From Proteobacteria bacterium UBA1844 (GTDB lineage Bacteria; Pseudomonadota; Gammaproteobacteria; Steroidobacterales; Woeseiaceae), in the NCBI GenBank assembly GCA_002338615.1, contig DDIS01000173.1, positions 1 to 35,721 on the forward strand: DNA of 35,721 nucleotides, in the 5' to 3' direction. Within the stretch, counting starts at the first letter, position 1; every line of letters starts with the position of its first letter. Positions 17,428 through 27,296 of this stretch are shown here, one piece after another. A program made the translations under genes and the position numbers. The notes under the pieces are model-generated. The model was not told the DNA's origin, ran no database searches, and saw only the letters and a list, made by a program, of their open reading frames with translations.

Positions 17428-18506
17428 CGGAACAGACGCCTGTGCACACCGTTTTGCGCGGCCAGCAACAAGACTGTCAGGAGCAGGACCGCTCCATGTA
17501 CCCACCAAAGCCCGAGCCCCGGTGAGATTTCGCCGCTTTCAATCCAGGCCTTCGCGGCACTCAGCATGTTGAGGTAGATAATAAAGACGAGCAGCCCGAT
17601 TGCGATCCTGCCGTAGCGCCCTTCGCGTGGCTGACTCTTGCTCAACGGTACCGCCAAAAGACCAAGCAGCAAGGTGGACAACGGGATACTGAGCCGCCAT
17701 TGCAATTCCGCGATCTCGAGCGGGTCGCTCGACTCCAGCAACGTGACGAATGGCATCGCGCGCGGCGCGGGATCCGCAGCCTCAAGACCCGGCAGTCGGT
17801 AGGGAATCCCGTGTTCTTCGAATTCCAGTACGCGAAAACCGGTTGTGCCTGGCACGCCCTCATAGCGACGGCCGTCGTGCAGTAATAGCATCCGGGTATC
17901 CGGATCGTCGGTCGCTACCTGCTCGCCGCTTTTCGCGATGACAACTTCGACGCGACCGTCCTCGCCCTGCCGCTGCATGAACACGTTCTCCATGACACCG
18001 TCAGCACTGACTTTCTCGCCGTAGACCACGGCATTTTCCGGGCCAACCTCGGTAAACCTGCCGGGCTCGATACTGCTCAGGTCAATCTGCCGCCGTGCCT
18101 CGGCACCAATCGTATCAACCTGTTGCAATGCACTCGGCCCGATCTCGATCGACAGCCACGCGACCGCCGCGACCAGCGGCAACGCCAGCCACAGCAAAGG
18201 GCGATAGACGCCCATCGGGCCGACGCGGCAGGCTGTCATGGCCGCCATTTCGCTATCACGGTACAGGCGCCCCAGCGCCATCATGATCGACAGGAACAGG
18301 CTGATGGGGATCAGCACCGTGAGGTACTGGACCGCAGACAGGCCGATCACCTGCATCGCGGCATCTTTGGGCAGGTTACCTTTGGCTACATTACCAAGCA
18401 CTCGCGCAAACTGGTTCGTCAGCAGGATCAGCAACAGCACCGCGGTCACCGCTACCCAGGTTAGCGCGATTTCTTTGAGAATATAGCGATCTAGGATGCG
18501 GCGCAT
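17424..18506 (-). CDS. lptF: LPS export permease LptF
   Basis: A 360-residue partner of LptG in the LptB2FG transporter. The N-terminus (MRRILDRYILKEIALTWVAVTAVLLLILLTNQFARVLG) is characteristic, and the SLFLSIMMALGRLYRDSEMAAMTACRVG segment is the coupling helix region that contacts LptB. A periplasmic beta-jellyroll covers roughly 130-250, with three final helices. It is divergent from pepA across 90 bp, an arrangement widely conserved in Gammaproteobacteria. The ATG at 18506 gives the standard family N-terminus. Confidence 0.97.
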   Translation of the reverse strand: MRRILDRYILKEIALTWVAVTAVLLLILLTNQFARVLGNVAKGNLPKDAAMQVIGLSAVQYLTVLIPISLFLSIMMALGRLYRDSEMAAMTACRVGPMGVYRPLLWLALPLVAAVAWLSIEIGPSALQQVDTIGAEARRQIDLSSIEPGRFTEVGPENAVVYGEKVSADGVMENVFMQRQGEDGRVEVVIAKSGEQVATDDPDTRMLLLHDGRRYEGVPGTTGFRVLEFEEHGIPYRLPGLEAADPAPRAMPFVTLLESSDPLEIAELQWRLSIPLSTLLLGLLAVPLSKSQPREGRYGRIAIGLLVFIIYLNMLSAAKAWIESGEISPGLGLWWVHGAVLLLTVLLLAAQNGVHRRLFR

Positions 18507-18596
18507 CGCAGTGAATTAATGTCAAGGAACCTTAACGGTTAGGGGCCCAATCAGTTAGACTAACTGTTTTATTTTGTCCGGGACAAGCGGTTTTCC
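18507..18596. promoter_or_regulatory. lptF-pepA divergent promoter region with a dyad
   Basis: A 90-bp AT-richer gap between two essential-type operons. It contains the dyad CAGTTA (18552-18557), 3 nt, TAACTG (18561-18566), and a looser AACC/GGTT pair just before it. Either could be an operator. Promoters for both directions must lie here or nearby, but I could not place hexamers with confidence. Confidence 0.4.
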
Positions 18597-20090
18597 ATGG
18601 AATATTTCTCAACGACAAGCAAGTTATCCCAGCGTGCGACTGATTGCCTTATCGTCGGCGTTTATTCGAAGTCTGTATTGAGCATCGCCGCCGCCGAAAT
18701 CAATCTGGCCACAAAAGGTGAAATTAAGCGCCTGTTAAAAAGCGGCGATGCGTCCGGACACCTCGGCCACACACTGGTTTTGCAACAGCCAAGCGGCGTA
18801 AAAGCGAAGCGCATCGTCGTCGTCGGATTGGGCAAACAAGCCAAATTCGATGTCGTGGCACTCAGGAAGGCGTTGGCAGCGGCACTTGGGGCCGTTGCAA
18901 AAACCAAGTGTCGCGCATTGCTCGTCGGCCTTACGCAGGAGCCTGGAATTACGCCCTACTATGCCGCACGTGCCACGGCCGAAACCGTACACGATGTGTT
19001 GTACAACTTCACGGAAATGAAAAGCGCACACAAGAAACCGCGCATGCCGCTCGCAAAGATCGGTCTTGCCAATACCGAACGCAGCCACGCGAAACATGCA
19101 ATGCTCGGAGCGGAACACGGCGAAGCCATTGCGCTCGGCATGTCCCTCGCGAAAAATCTTGGCAACCAGCCACCCAATGTCTGTACACCGTCTCACCTGG
19201 CGCGCACTGCGCAAAAGCTTGCACGTGAGAATGCCCGAGTGAGCACTCGTGTCCTTAACGAAGCGGAAATGAAGCGGCTGGGGATGGGATCGCTGTTGTC
19301 CGTTACCGCGGGCGCCGCGGAGCCGGCAAAATTCATCATCATGGAGTACAAGGGTGCGGGCAAAAGTGCGCCCGTTGTGCTCGTTGGCAAAGGCGTGACC
19401 TTCGATACTGGCGGCACCTCGTTGAAGCCCGGCGCGGCGATGGATGAGATGAAATACGACATGTGCGGTGCTGCGAGCGTAATCGGCACGATCGCAGCGG
19501 TGGCCGCGCTCAAGCTGCCAATCAATCTCAATGTCGTGGTACCAGCGGTGGTCAATATGCCGGGCGGCAGCGCGACCGTACCCGGCGACATCGTCAAGAG
19601 CATGTCCGGCCAGACCATCGAAATTCTGAATACCGATGCCGAGGGTCGACTGATACTCTGCGACGCCCTTACCTACGCCCGGCGATTCAAGCCCGCAGCC
19701 ATTATCGATGTTGCGACGCTGACAGGTGCGTGTGTAATCGCGCTGGGCAAATACCACGCCGGGCTGATGAGCAACGATGACGAACTTGCTGACAGTATCC
19801 TGGCGGCCGGCCTGCGCGCCAGCGATCGTGCCTGGCGCCTGCCGATGGGTGACGACTACGCATCGCAGCTAAAGAGCAATTTTGCCGACATGGCGAATAT
19901 TGGTGGTCGCGACGCAGGCACCATTACAGCGGCCTGCTTCCTCGGTAAGTTCACCACAGACATGGTCTGGGCACACCTTGATATTGCGGGGGTCGCGTGG
20001 TTGACCGGCGCAAAAAAGGGCGCGACCGGACGACCGGTGCCGTTGCTGACCGAGATACTGCTCGCGCGCGCGGGCGTGTTGCCGGCGTAA
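18597..20090 (+). CDS. pepA: Leucyl aminopeptidase (M17)
   Basis: A 497-residue cytosolic aminopeptidase that removes N-terminal residues from peptides using two divalent metal ions; in some bacteria the protein also binds DNA (Xer recombination, carAB control). The C-terminal catalytic domain has VGKGVTFDTGG (metal-binding Lys and Asp) and the family signature NTDAEGRLIL, with an intact metal-ligand set. Length matches E. coli PepA (503). It is the first gene of a run with holC starting 3 bp after its stop. The ATG at 18597 gives the normal N-terminus; the ribosome site is weak. Confidence 0.97.
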   Translation: MEYFSTTSKLSQRATDCLIVGVYSKSVLSIAAAEINLATKGEIKRLLKSGDASGHLGHTLVLQQPSGVKAKRIVVVGLGKQAKFDVVALRKALAAALGAVAKTKCRALLVGLTQEPGITPYYAARATAETVHDVLYNFTEMKSAHKKPRMPLAKIGLANTERSHAKHAMLGAEHGEAIALGMSLAKNLGNQPPNVCTPSHLARTAQKLARENARVSTRVLNEAEMKRLGMGSLLSVTAGAAEPAKFIIMEYKGAGKSAPVVLVGKGVTFDTGGTSLKPGAAMDEMKYDMCGAASVIGTIAAVAALKLPINLNVVVPAVVNMPGGSATVPGDIVKSMSGQTIEILNTDAEGRLILCDALTYARRFKPAAIIDVATLTGACVIALGKYHAGLMSNDDELADSILAAGLRASDRAWRLPMGDDYASQLKSNFADMANIGGRDAGTITAACFLGKFTTDMVWAHLDIAGVAWLTGAKKGATGRPVPLLTEILLARAGVLPA

Positions 20091-20093
20091 GCA

Positions 20094-20516
20094 ATGCTGC
20101 AAGTCGATTTTTATGTCTTAAGCCAGGGTGGTGAGCAGGCACGACAAATCTTTGCGTGCAAACTGGCGGAAAAGGCGTATCGATTGAAAAATTCCGTACA
20201 CATCGAAACCGCAAGCGAGGCAGACAGCGCAAAGCTCGATACGCTGCTGTGGACTTTTCGCGACGGCAGTTTCGTGCCGCACCATGTACTGGGTGCGGAG
20301 CATCTTGAATCTCCCGTAACGATCGGTCACACAGGAACCTGCGGCGACGGTCGTGACCTGCTGATCAACCTCACCGCCCGGCTGCCGGACCAGCTCAGCG
20401 CGTACGCACGGATTGCCGAATTGGTCAGTCCTGACGAAGAGAGCAAGCGCGCCAGCCGACAACGTTTTGCCACCTACCGTGACCAGGGACACCAGATCAG
20501 GACCCATACAATCTGA
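20094..20516 (+). CDS. holC: DNA polymerase III chi subunit
   Basis: A 140-residue accessory subunit of the clamp-loader complex. It contacts single-strand-binding protein and joins psi to help primer hand-off. The start ([27 protein letters not shown]) and the middle motif ([15 protein letters not shown]) are typical of the family. Its place between pepA and valS is the usual gammaproteobacterial order and supports the call. It starts 3 bp after pepA and ends 1 bp before valS, so the three are probably one transcript. Confidence 0.95.
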   Translation: MLQVDFYVLSQGGEQARQIFACKLAEKAYRLKNSVHIETASEADSAKLDTLLWTFRDGSFVPHHVLGAEHLESPVTIGHTGTCGDGRDLLINLTARLPDQLSAYARIAELVSPDEESKRASRQRFATYRDQGHQIRTHTI

Positions 20517-20517
20517 C

Positions 20518-23283
20518 ATGGACAAGACTTACCGACCGCAGGATATCGAGCAACGTCTCTACGCACGCTGGGAAAAATCCGGCTGGTTCGCCCCAACGGG
20601 CGATGGCCAGCCTTTTTGCATCATGATTCCGCCGCCCAATGTGACCGGAACCCTGCACATGGGGCACGCCTTCCAGGACACGATCATGGATGCGCTGACT
20701 CGTTATCACCGCATGCGCGGTGATCGCAGTTTATGGCAACCCGGTATGGACCACGCCGGCATTGCCACACAGATGGTGGTCGAGCGCTTGTTGAACCAGG
20801 AAGGAAAATCAAAGCACGACCTCGGTCGTGATGCGTTTGTCGAGCGCGTGTGGCAATGGAAAGACGAATCAGGTGGCCAGATCGCAAAACAGTTGCGACG
20901 CATGGGTGCCTCGGTCGACTGGCAGCGGGACCGCTTTACCATGGACGAAGGCCTGTCCGCCGCCGTGCAAAAAGTATTCATCGCTTTGTATGACGATGGC
21001 CTGATTTATCGCGGCAAACGGCTGGTCAACTGGGACCCTGTCCTGCACACGGCACTGTCCGACCTTGAAGTTCTGTCGGCGGATGAAGACGGATTCCTCT
21101 ATCACTTCCGTTACCCGCTGGCATCGGGATCCGGCCATCTCGTGGTCGCAACCACCCGGCCCGAAACGATGCTTGGTGACAGCGCGGTTGCGGTCCATCC
21201 GGACGACGAACGATACCGGCACCTGGTTGGCGAGGAAATTCTTCTGCCTATTGTCGGCCGCAGCATTCCTGTCATTGCCGATGACTACGTCGAGCCTGAA
21301 TTCGGCTCCGGTTGCGTAAAAATTACGCCGGCGCACGATTTCAATGACTACGAGATCGGCAAACGTCACCAGTTACCGATATACAACGTCCTAACGGATT
21401 CCGCGGCCATGCACGACGATGTCCCGGAACGCTATCGCGGCATGGACCGGTTCGACGCTCGCAAAGCGATCGTAGCGGAATTCAAATCGCTCGGCCTGCT
21501 CGACAAGATTGAAAAATACACGGTGAAAATTCCACGTGGCGATCGTAGCGGCGCGATCGTTGAACCCTACCTCACCGACCAGTGGTACGTCAGCATCAAG
21601 CCACTCGCCGAGCCCGCCATCGAAGCAGTATCCAGCGGCAGGATTCGTTTTGTTCCCGAGAACTGGAACAAGACCTACTTCGAATGGATGAACAATATCG
21701 AGGACTGGTGTATCAGTCGGCAGCTCTGGTGGGGACATCGCATACCTGCATGGTATGACGATGCGGGCACCATTTATGTTGGCGCCAGCGAAAGCGAGGT
21801 TCGCGCAAAACACAAGCTGACGGACGATATCAGACTGCAGCAGGATCCCGATGTCCTTGATACCTGGTTCTCGTCGGCACTCTGGCCGTTCAGCACGCTT
21901 GGCTGGCCAGAAAAAACCGCGGCACTGAAGGAATTTTATCCAACCAGCGTGCTGGTCACCGGTTTCGACATTATCTTTTTCTGGGTTGCGCGCATGATCA
22001 TGATGGGTCTGCGCTTCATGGGCGATGTCCCGTTTCGGGAGATCTATATCCACGGCCTGATTCGCGACCAGGACGGCCAGAAGATGTCGAAATCCAAGGG
22101 CAATGTGCTGGACCCGATCGACCTGATCGATGGCATCGACCTCGAGTCACTGGTCGCAAAGCGTACTACTGGCATGATGCAGGACCATCTTGCGCCACAA
22201 ATCGAGGCGGCAACGCGCAAGCATTTTCCAAACGGGATTGCAGAGTACGGGACCGACGCCCTGCGATTTACATTCGCGTCGCTCGCAACGACCGGCCGTG
22301 ATATCCGCTTCGATCTCGGACGTATTGATGGCTACCGGAACTTCTGCAACAAGTTGTGGAACGCGGCCCGCTACGTACTCATGAATACCGAAACAGAGTG
22401 CGCTGGCGCGGCCCGGTTTTCGGCTGCCGATCACTGGATTCAGAGCCGCTTCGATGCAACGGCAGAAAATGTACATCGCCATTTTGGCAACTACCGGCTC
22501 GATCTTGTTGCGCAGGAAATCTACGACTTCACCTGGCATGAATTTTGCGACTGGTATCTTGAGTTGTCGAAACCTGTTTTGCAGAACGACGATGTAGCTA
22601 TCGAATTAATGCGCGGTACACGGCAAACCCTGATCCGTATTCTGGAGGCCTTGCTGCGGCTGATACATCCACTTATGCCTTTCATCAGCGAAGAAATATG
22701 GCAGCAGGTTGCGCCGCGCGCGGGCATCGCTGGTGAAACAATCATGTTGCAGCCCTACCCTGATGTCGACCCGGGGGTCGGGGCCCGTGCTGCAACCACT
22801 GACATCGCAGACATTGAATGGATACGCAGCTTCATCCTGGGCATTCGCCAGATTCGCGGCGAGATGGATATCGCGCCCGGAAAATCGCTACCCGTAATAC
22901 TCGACAATGCAGGCGATGAGGATCTGCGACGGGCTCGCGAGCACGCCGCACTCCTCTCTCGCGTCGGCAGAGTGGCATCCGTAACGGCACTGGCGAAAGG
23001 CGACAGTCCGCCCGATGCAGCTATCGCGTTGCTCGGCGAGCTGCGTCTTCTCGTACCCTTGAAAGGCCTCATCGATGTCGCGGCAGAACGGGATCGTGTG
23101 AAAAAGCAGCTGGCGAAAACGGAAGCGGAACTTGCGAAATCCGAGGCCAAACTCGCGAACCAGAATTTTGTGAACAATGCTCCTGCAGCTGTCGTTCTCC
23201 AGGAACGCGAACGCAGCGCGGAATTCGAAAGCCAGGTCCGTGAGCTGCGTCTGCAACTCACGAAACTGGCCGAGCTGGACTGA
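20518..23283 (+). CDS. valS: Valyl-tRNA synthetase
   Basis: A 921-residue class I synthetase that charges tRNA-Val with valine and edits misactivated threonine. It has the HIGH-type motif in [13 protein letters not shown] near residue 45, an editing domain around 190-330, and the KMSKS motif in [11 protein letters not shown]. The anticodon-binding domain follows, and a C-terminal coiled coil rich in Lys and Glu ([21 protein letters not shown]) forms the tRNA arm. Length is near E. coli ValS (951). The ATG at 20518 follows the holC stop directly; the longer frame overlaps holC. The stop is 4 bp before the moxR start. Confidence 0.98.
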   Translation: MDKTYRPQDIEQRLYARWEKSGWFAPTGDGQPFCIMIPPPNVTGTLHMGHAFQDTIMDALTRYHRMRGDRSLWQPGMDHAGIATQMVVERLLNQEGKSKHDLGRDAFVERVWQWKDESGGQIAKQLRRMGASVDWQRDRFTMDEGLSAAVQKVFIALYDDGLIYRGKRLVNWDPVLHTALSDLEVLSADEDGFLYHFRYPLASGSGHLVVATTRPETMLGDSAVAVHPDDERYRHLVGEEILLPIVGRSIPVIADDYVEPEFGSGCVKITPAHDFNDYEIGKRHQLPIYNVLTDSAAMHDDVPERYRGMDRFDARKAIVAEFKSLGLLDKIEKYTVKIPRGDRSGAIVEPYLTDQWYVSIKPLAEPAIEAVSSGRIRFVPENWNKTYFEWMNNIEDWCISRQLWWGHRIPAWYDDAGTIYVGASESEVRAKHKLTDDIRLQQDPDVLDTWFSSALWPFSTLGWPEKTAALKEFYPTSVLVTGFDIIFFWVARMIMMGLRFMGDVPFREIYIHGLIRDQDGQKMSKSKGNVLDPIDLIDGIDLESLVAKRTTGMMQDHLAPQIEAATRKHFPNGIAEYGTDALRFTFASLATTGRDIRFDLGRIDGYRNFCNKLWNAARYVLMNTETECAGAARFSAADHWIQSRFDATAENVHRHFGNYRLDLVAQEIYDFTWHEFCDWYLELSKPVLQNDDVAIELMRGTRQTLIRILEALLRLIHPLMPFISEEIWQQVAPRAGIAGETIMLQPYPDVDPGVGARAATTDIADIEWIRSFILGIRQIRGEMDIAPGKSLPVILDNAGDEDLRRAREHAALLSRVGRVASVTALAKGDSPPDAAIALLGELRLLVPLKGLIDVAAERDRVKKQLAKTEAELAKSEAKLANQNFVNNAPAAVVLQERERSAEFESQVRELRLQLTKLAELD

Positions 23284-23287
23284 GCGC

Positions 23288-24226
23288 GTGTCGACCGAAG
23301 CAGTGACGCAGCAAGCAACGCTCGATGCAGCTGTGCAGCAGTTGGGCAACATCGTGCTCGGCAAACAAGCGCAGATTGAGCTTGCACTGGCCTGCCTGCT
23401 CGCCCGGGGCCACCTGCTCATTGAAGACCTGCCCGGCCTTGGCAAAACCATTCTTGCTCAGTCACTGGCACGCGTACTCGATTTGAGTTTCAGCCGCATA
23501 CAATTCACCAGTGACCTGTTGCCGGCCGACATTGTCGGCGTGTCCGTTTTCAACAAGGGCAGTGGCGAGTTCGAGTTTCAGCCCGGCCCCGTGTTTGCAC
23601 AGCTGGTGCTCGCTGACGAAGTCAACCGCGCAACACCCAAAGCGCAGAGTGCGCTCTTGGAAGCAATGGAGGAGCAGCAGGTATCGGTGGATGGAAAGAC
23701 GCGCACATTGCCCGAGCCATTTTTCGTTGTTGCAACACAAAACCCGGCGGACCAGATCGGAACGTTTCCGCTGCCCGAATCGCAGATGGATCGCTTCCTC
23801 ATGCGCCTCGAGCTTGGCTACCCGAATGCAGCAGACGAACGCGAAATCATTACGGGCGACGACCGCCGGACCATGCTTACCGAAATGAATGCCGTTACGT
23901 CTCCCGCAACGCTGCTCGAGTTGCAGCGAGCGGCCCGACGCGTGCATATGAGTGATGCAATCGTCGACTATATCCAGGCGCTGGTGCGGCAGACGCGAGA
24001 ATCAGCGGAGATCGAGGTCGGCTTGTCGCCGCGCGGCGCGCAGGCGCTCGCTTTGGCCGCAAGGGCGCTGGCGTTTCTGCGCAAGCATCCTGGCGTGTTC
24101 CCCGACGACGTGCAGGCCGTCTTTCCGCCGGTTGCAGGTCACCGATTGAAACCTGCCAGCGCAGCGAACCGACGTAAACCGAATGAACTTTGCCAGCATG
24201 TGCTCGATTCCGTGGCCATCCCATAG
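23288..24226 (+). CDS. MoxR-family AAA+ ATPase
   Basis: A 312-residue ATPase with a chaperone-like role that typically assists assembly or activation of neighbouring envelope or metal proteins. Walker A is in EDLPGLGKTILA and Walker B in LVLADEVNRATPK. The sensor region VVATQNPADQIGTFPLPESQMDRF is highly characteristic of MoxR. The C-terminal lid ends VQAVFPPVAGHRL. The start is a GTG at 23288, just after the valS stop; the longer frame runs inside valS. It is followed by DUF58 and a transglutaminase, the standard MoxR partner set. Its position straight after valS suggests read-through expression. Confidence 0.93.
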   Translation: MSTEAVTQQATLDAAVQQLGNIVLGKQAQIELALACLLARGHLLIEDLPGLGKTILAQSLARVLDLSFSRIQFTSDLLPADIVGVSVFNKGSGEFEFQPGPVFAQLVLADEVNRATPKAQSALLEAMEEQQVSVDGKTRTLPEPFFVVATQNPADQIGTFPLPESQMDRFLMRLELGYPNAADEREIITGDDRRTMLTEMNAVTSPATLLELQRAARRVHMSDAIVDYIQALVRQTRESAEIEVGLSPRGAQALALAARALAFLRKHPGVFPDDVQAVFPPVAGHRLKPASAANRRKPNELCQHVLDSVAIP

Positions 24227-24255
24227 CGCGCTTCACTCGCGATTCCCCGTGAATA

Positions 24256-25248
24256 ATGCCGGCTAAACCCGCCCGGCGTATTGCGCGCGTGAAACAAGCA
24301 CTGATGCGCCGTGTGCAGCGCTGGGCTAAACAGCGCCAGGGACCTGATCCGCAGACGACGGCGATTGCGGCGCGACGCACCTATATCCTGCCGACCGGCG
24401 TCGGCCTTATTTTTGCGCTGACAAGCTTCGCAATGTTGTTGGGCTCAATGAACTACAACAACAACCTGTCGTTCGTGCTGACCTTCCTGCTCATCGGCCT
24501 CGGCTTCGTTGCCATGCATCAATGCCAGCGTAACCTGGTGGGGCTCGAAATCAGCTTTGCGGGCGTCGAACCGGTATTTGCCGGAGGCGTGGCCGAATTT
24601 CGCTTTGCGCTCGTAAATCACTCGAAAACGGCCAGGTATCGCATCTCGCTGAACGTCGATGACAATGACAGTGCAATTCAGGACCTCGGCCCCGGCGAGA
24701 GCAAGCTTTTCGTTCTACCGCTGCCGGCTCCTTCACGCGGCTGGGTCAATATGCGGTCGTTCGGCCTGCGCAGCCTGTTTCCGTTTGAGCTGTTTCGCGC
24801 CTGGGCCTGGCTGTCCATGGATATTCGCGGGCTGGTGTACCCCAAAGTGGCCGCGTATGCACCGCCCGCGCCGCCAACGGAGCTGGCCCTTGGCCATCGT
24901 CAACACGACGCTCGCGGCGAGGAAGATTTTGCTGGGCTGCGTCGCTTTAGCACAGGCGATTCACCGCGCAATGTTGCGTGGAAAGCCTACGCCCGCACCG
25001 GCCAACTACTCAGCAAGCAGTTTGCGGGCGCCGACATGAGCAGCCAGTGGTTCGAGTTCGACAGTGTTGACGCGCCTGATACGGAATTGCGGCTCAGCAT
25101 TCTTACGCGCTGGATCGTCGATGCCGACCGGACTCGCGAGGACTATGGCCTGCGATTGCCGAACGTCAGCATCCCGCCGTCGCACGGCGCCGCCCATCGC
25201 TGTCGCTGTCTCGAGGCGCTTGCGCTATTTGGTGATGAAGCTGGCTAA
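24256..25248 (+). CDS. DUF58 membrane protein (MoxR partner)
   Basis: A 330-residue protein of the DUF58 family that is commonly encoded with MoxR and transglutaminase-like proteins; its biochemical role is not established. Two membrane helices lie near 42-65 and 70-88 (VGLIFALTSFAMLLGS and LSFVLTFLLIGLGFVAM), followed by a soluble domain with the DUF58 core motif FAGLRRFSTGDSPRNVAWK near 230-250. It starts 29 bp after moxR and overlaps the next gene by 14 bp. The C-terminal part is probably cytoplasmic (inference). Confidence 0.9.
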   Translation: MPAKPARRIARVKQALMRRVQRWAKQRQGPDPQTTAIAARRTYILPTGVGLIFALTSFAMLLGSMNYNNNLSFVLTFLLIGLGFVAMHQCQRNLVGLEISFAGVEPVFAGGVAEFRFALVNHSKTARYRISLNVDDNDSAIQDLGPGESKLFVLPLPAPSRGWVNMRSFGLRSLFPFELFRAWAWLSMDIRGLVYPKVAAYAPPAPPTELALGHRQHDARGEEDFAGLRRFSTGDSPRNVAWKAYARTGQLLSKQFAGADMSSQWFEFDSVDAPDTELRLSILTRWIVDADRTREDYGLRLPNVSIPPSHGAAHRCRCLEALALFGDEAG

Positions 25249-27193
25249 GCCGCGGCGCAGCGACGGCTCCCTGTTGTCCAGTTTGCCCTGGACGCTCGCT
25301 GCGCTCGCGTTTGCCTTGCTGCCGCACTTGAGGTATCTGCCGTTCTGGATCGGCGCGTCGTTTCTCGCCTGCGCAGGCTGGCGCATGCTGATCGAACGTC
25401 GCCGCATGGCATTGCCGCCAACCTGGCTACGTGCCACGCTCGCGCTCGGCGGTTTTCTCGGCGTACTCGGCACCTACCAGATGATCAGCGGCGTCGGCCC
25501 CGGGTCTGCATTGCTCGCGATCATGGCGTCACTCAAACTGCTGGAAACCCGGCAGCGGCGTGATCAGTTTGTGCTGCTGTTCATCGCCATCTTCCTCGTC
25601 ATGTCCGCACTCCTGCGCGAGCAGTACCTGTGGTCCTTGCCCTACCTCGTCGCGGCGCTTGTGCTCACCATGACTGCCTGGCTGCGTATGTCGGGCGATC
25701 CAGGTGAATCAACACGCGCCAGTTTTGCGATCGGCACCCGCCTGGTTGCCTACGCGGTGCCGCTGGCGGCCGTGATGTGGGTATTCTTTCCGCGTATTTC
25801 CGTACCATTTTGGGCGGTGCCGATAGATACGGGGTCGGGCACGACCGGTCTCAGCAATCATATGAGCCCCGGCGATATCAGCTCGCTGTCGCAATCCGGC
25901 GCCGTTGCATTTCGCGTCCGGTTTGAAGACAGGGTCCCGGCACCGCGCGAGCGCTACTGGCGCGCCATGGTTCTGTACAACTTCGATGGTCGGAACTGGT
26001 CAGGTAATGAGCCGCTACTCAGCCAGGCTCGCAATCTTCAGATCGATGTTGGTGGCGAACCGCTACGTTATGAAATGATTCTCGAGCCGAACCGGCAACA
26101 CTGGGTACCGGCGCTTGAACTTGTGCAGGGCTGGGAATTATCGAACACCGTGATGGGCCGGACCTTTGAACTGACCCGCGTGTATCCCATCGATCAGCGC
26201 ATCTCCTTTACGATGACGTCGTACCCGACCTATCGTATCGAGCCCGAGTTGAGTATGAGCGTACAGGGCTGGTACCTGAGGTTTCCTCACGAACAAAATC
26301 CGCAAACGAGCACGCTGGCATTGGCGATGTTCCGGCAAGCCGGGTCGCCGGAACGCTATGTCGATGCTGTGCTGAGCTATTTTCATGAGCAGGACTTTTA
26401 CTACAGCTTGCAGCCTCCTGCTCTGGGCAGTAATCCGGTGGACCGATTCCTGTTCGACACCCGGAAGGGATTTTGCGAACACTTTGCATCGGCATTTACA
26501 TTGATGATGCGGGCGGCCGGTGTGCCAGCGCGCGTTGTACTTGGCTATCAGGGCGGTGAAGTAAATCCTTTGGGTGGCTACATGATCGTGCGCCAGTCCG
26601 ACGCGCACGCATGGAGTGAAGTCTGGTTCCAGGGCCGCGGCTGGATCCGCGTGGACCCCACGGCGGCGGTCGCACCCGAGCGCATCGAACTCGGCTACAC
26701 GGATTCACTGCTGGATGGTGCCGCGACTGCCTGGGGAGGCGGCACGCCATCCGAATTCCTGCACCGTATCAGGCTCTCGCTTGATGCAATGAATGCACGC
26801 TGGAATGACTGGGTGCTTGGCTACGGCCCCGATCGGCAGACCAGTGTCATGGAAATGCTCGGCATGGTTAATCCGGGCTGGCGCAAAATGATGCTGACCC
26901 TCGTCACGCTGGTTGTGACACTCACGCTGATCGTCAGTGCATTGCTCATGTGGCGCTACCGACCGCCACGGCCCGACCGTGCGAGAATTTTGTATCGGCG
27001 ATTCACAAAGCGCGTCGGCATCGAGCCGGCGCTAGGTGAAACACCGCGCAACTATGCAAACCGGGCGCAACAGGTCTCGGCTCTTTCGGCCACCGCCATT
27101 CATGCAACGACGGATGCCTATCTTGCAGCACGTTACGGAGGTGACGCAGCCGCCATGCTGCGTCTTGAGAAGTCACTCAAAACGCTGCGTTGA
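25235..27193 (+). CDS. tgpA: TgpA-like membrane transglutaminase
   Basis: A 652-residue protein of the TgpA/DUF3488 type. The first about 180 residues hold six membrane helices. A large periplasmic region follows with a transglutaminase-like core that has its full triad: Cys414 in KGFCEHFASAF, His458 in SDAHAWSEVWF and Asp474 in IRVDPTA. One more helix (MMLTLVTLVVTLTLIVSALLMW) precedes a DUF4129-like cytoplasmic tail. P. aeruginosa TgpA is the named homologue, important for viability, with an unclear substrate. The ATG at 25235 lies inside the DUF58 gene's last codons, so the two are coupled. It is the last gene of the run. Confidence 0.92.
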   Translation: MKLAKPRRSDGSLLSSLPWTLAALAFALLPHLRYLPFWIGASFLACAGWRMLIERRRMALPPTWLRATLALGGFLGVLGTYQMISGVGPGSALLAIMASLKLLETRQRRDQFVLLFIAIFLVMSALLREQYLWSLPYLVAALVLTMTAWLRMSGDPGESTRASFAIGTRLVAYAVPLAAVMWVFFPRISVPFWAVPIDTGSGTTGLSNHMSPGDISSLSQSGAVAFRVRFEDRVPAPRERYWRAMVLYNFDGRNWSGNEPLLSQARNLQIDVGGEPLRYEMILEPNRQHWVPALELVQGWELSNTVMGRTFELTRVYPIDQRISFTMTSYPTYRIEPELSMSVQGWYLRFPHEQNPQTSTLALAMFRQAGSPERYVDAVLSYFHEQDFYYSLQPPALGSNPVDRFLFDTRKGFCEHFASAFTLMMRAAGVPARVVLGYQGGEVNPLGGYMIVRQSDAHAWSEVWFQGRGWIRVDPTAAVAPERIELGYTDSLLDGAATAWGGGTPSEFLHRIRLSLDAMNARWNDWVLGYGPDRQTSVMEMLGMVNPGWRKMMLTLVTLVVTLTLIVSALLMWRYRPPRPDRARILYRRFTKRVGIEPALGETPRNYANRAQQVSALSATAIHATTDAYLAARYGGDAAAMLRLEKSLKTLR

Positions 27194-27228
27194 CTGGCGG
27201 TGGTCTTGCCGATGCCTGCAATCGCGGC

Positions 27229-27290
27229 AGGATGCCGCTCCTACGATCCGCGCGTTGCATCCTGGCTGTAGGAGCGCCGTCCCGGCGCGA
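27229..27290. repeat. REP/BIME-like inverted pair
   Basis: CGCTCCTAC (27236-27244) and its reverse complement GTAGGAGCG (27268-27276) face each other. The second copy continues as a REP-style hairpin, GCGCC-GTCCC-GGCGC (27274-27288), then GA. A further inverted pair, AGGATGC (27229-27235) and GCATCCT (27257-27263), interlocks with it. The GTAGGAGCG...GCGCGA form matches REP elements familiar from Pseudomonas and xanthomonads. It sits between the convergent ends of tgpA and the UMF1 transporter, where it may stop transcription. Confidence 0.7.
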
Positions 27291-27296
27291 TATTCG

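Noticed and set aside
18735..19757. 340-codon antisense frame over pepA
   Set aside because: Opposite an intact M17 peptidase; no independent support.
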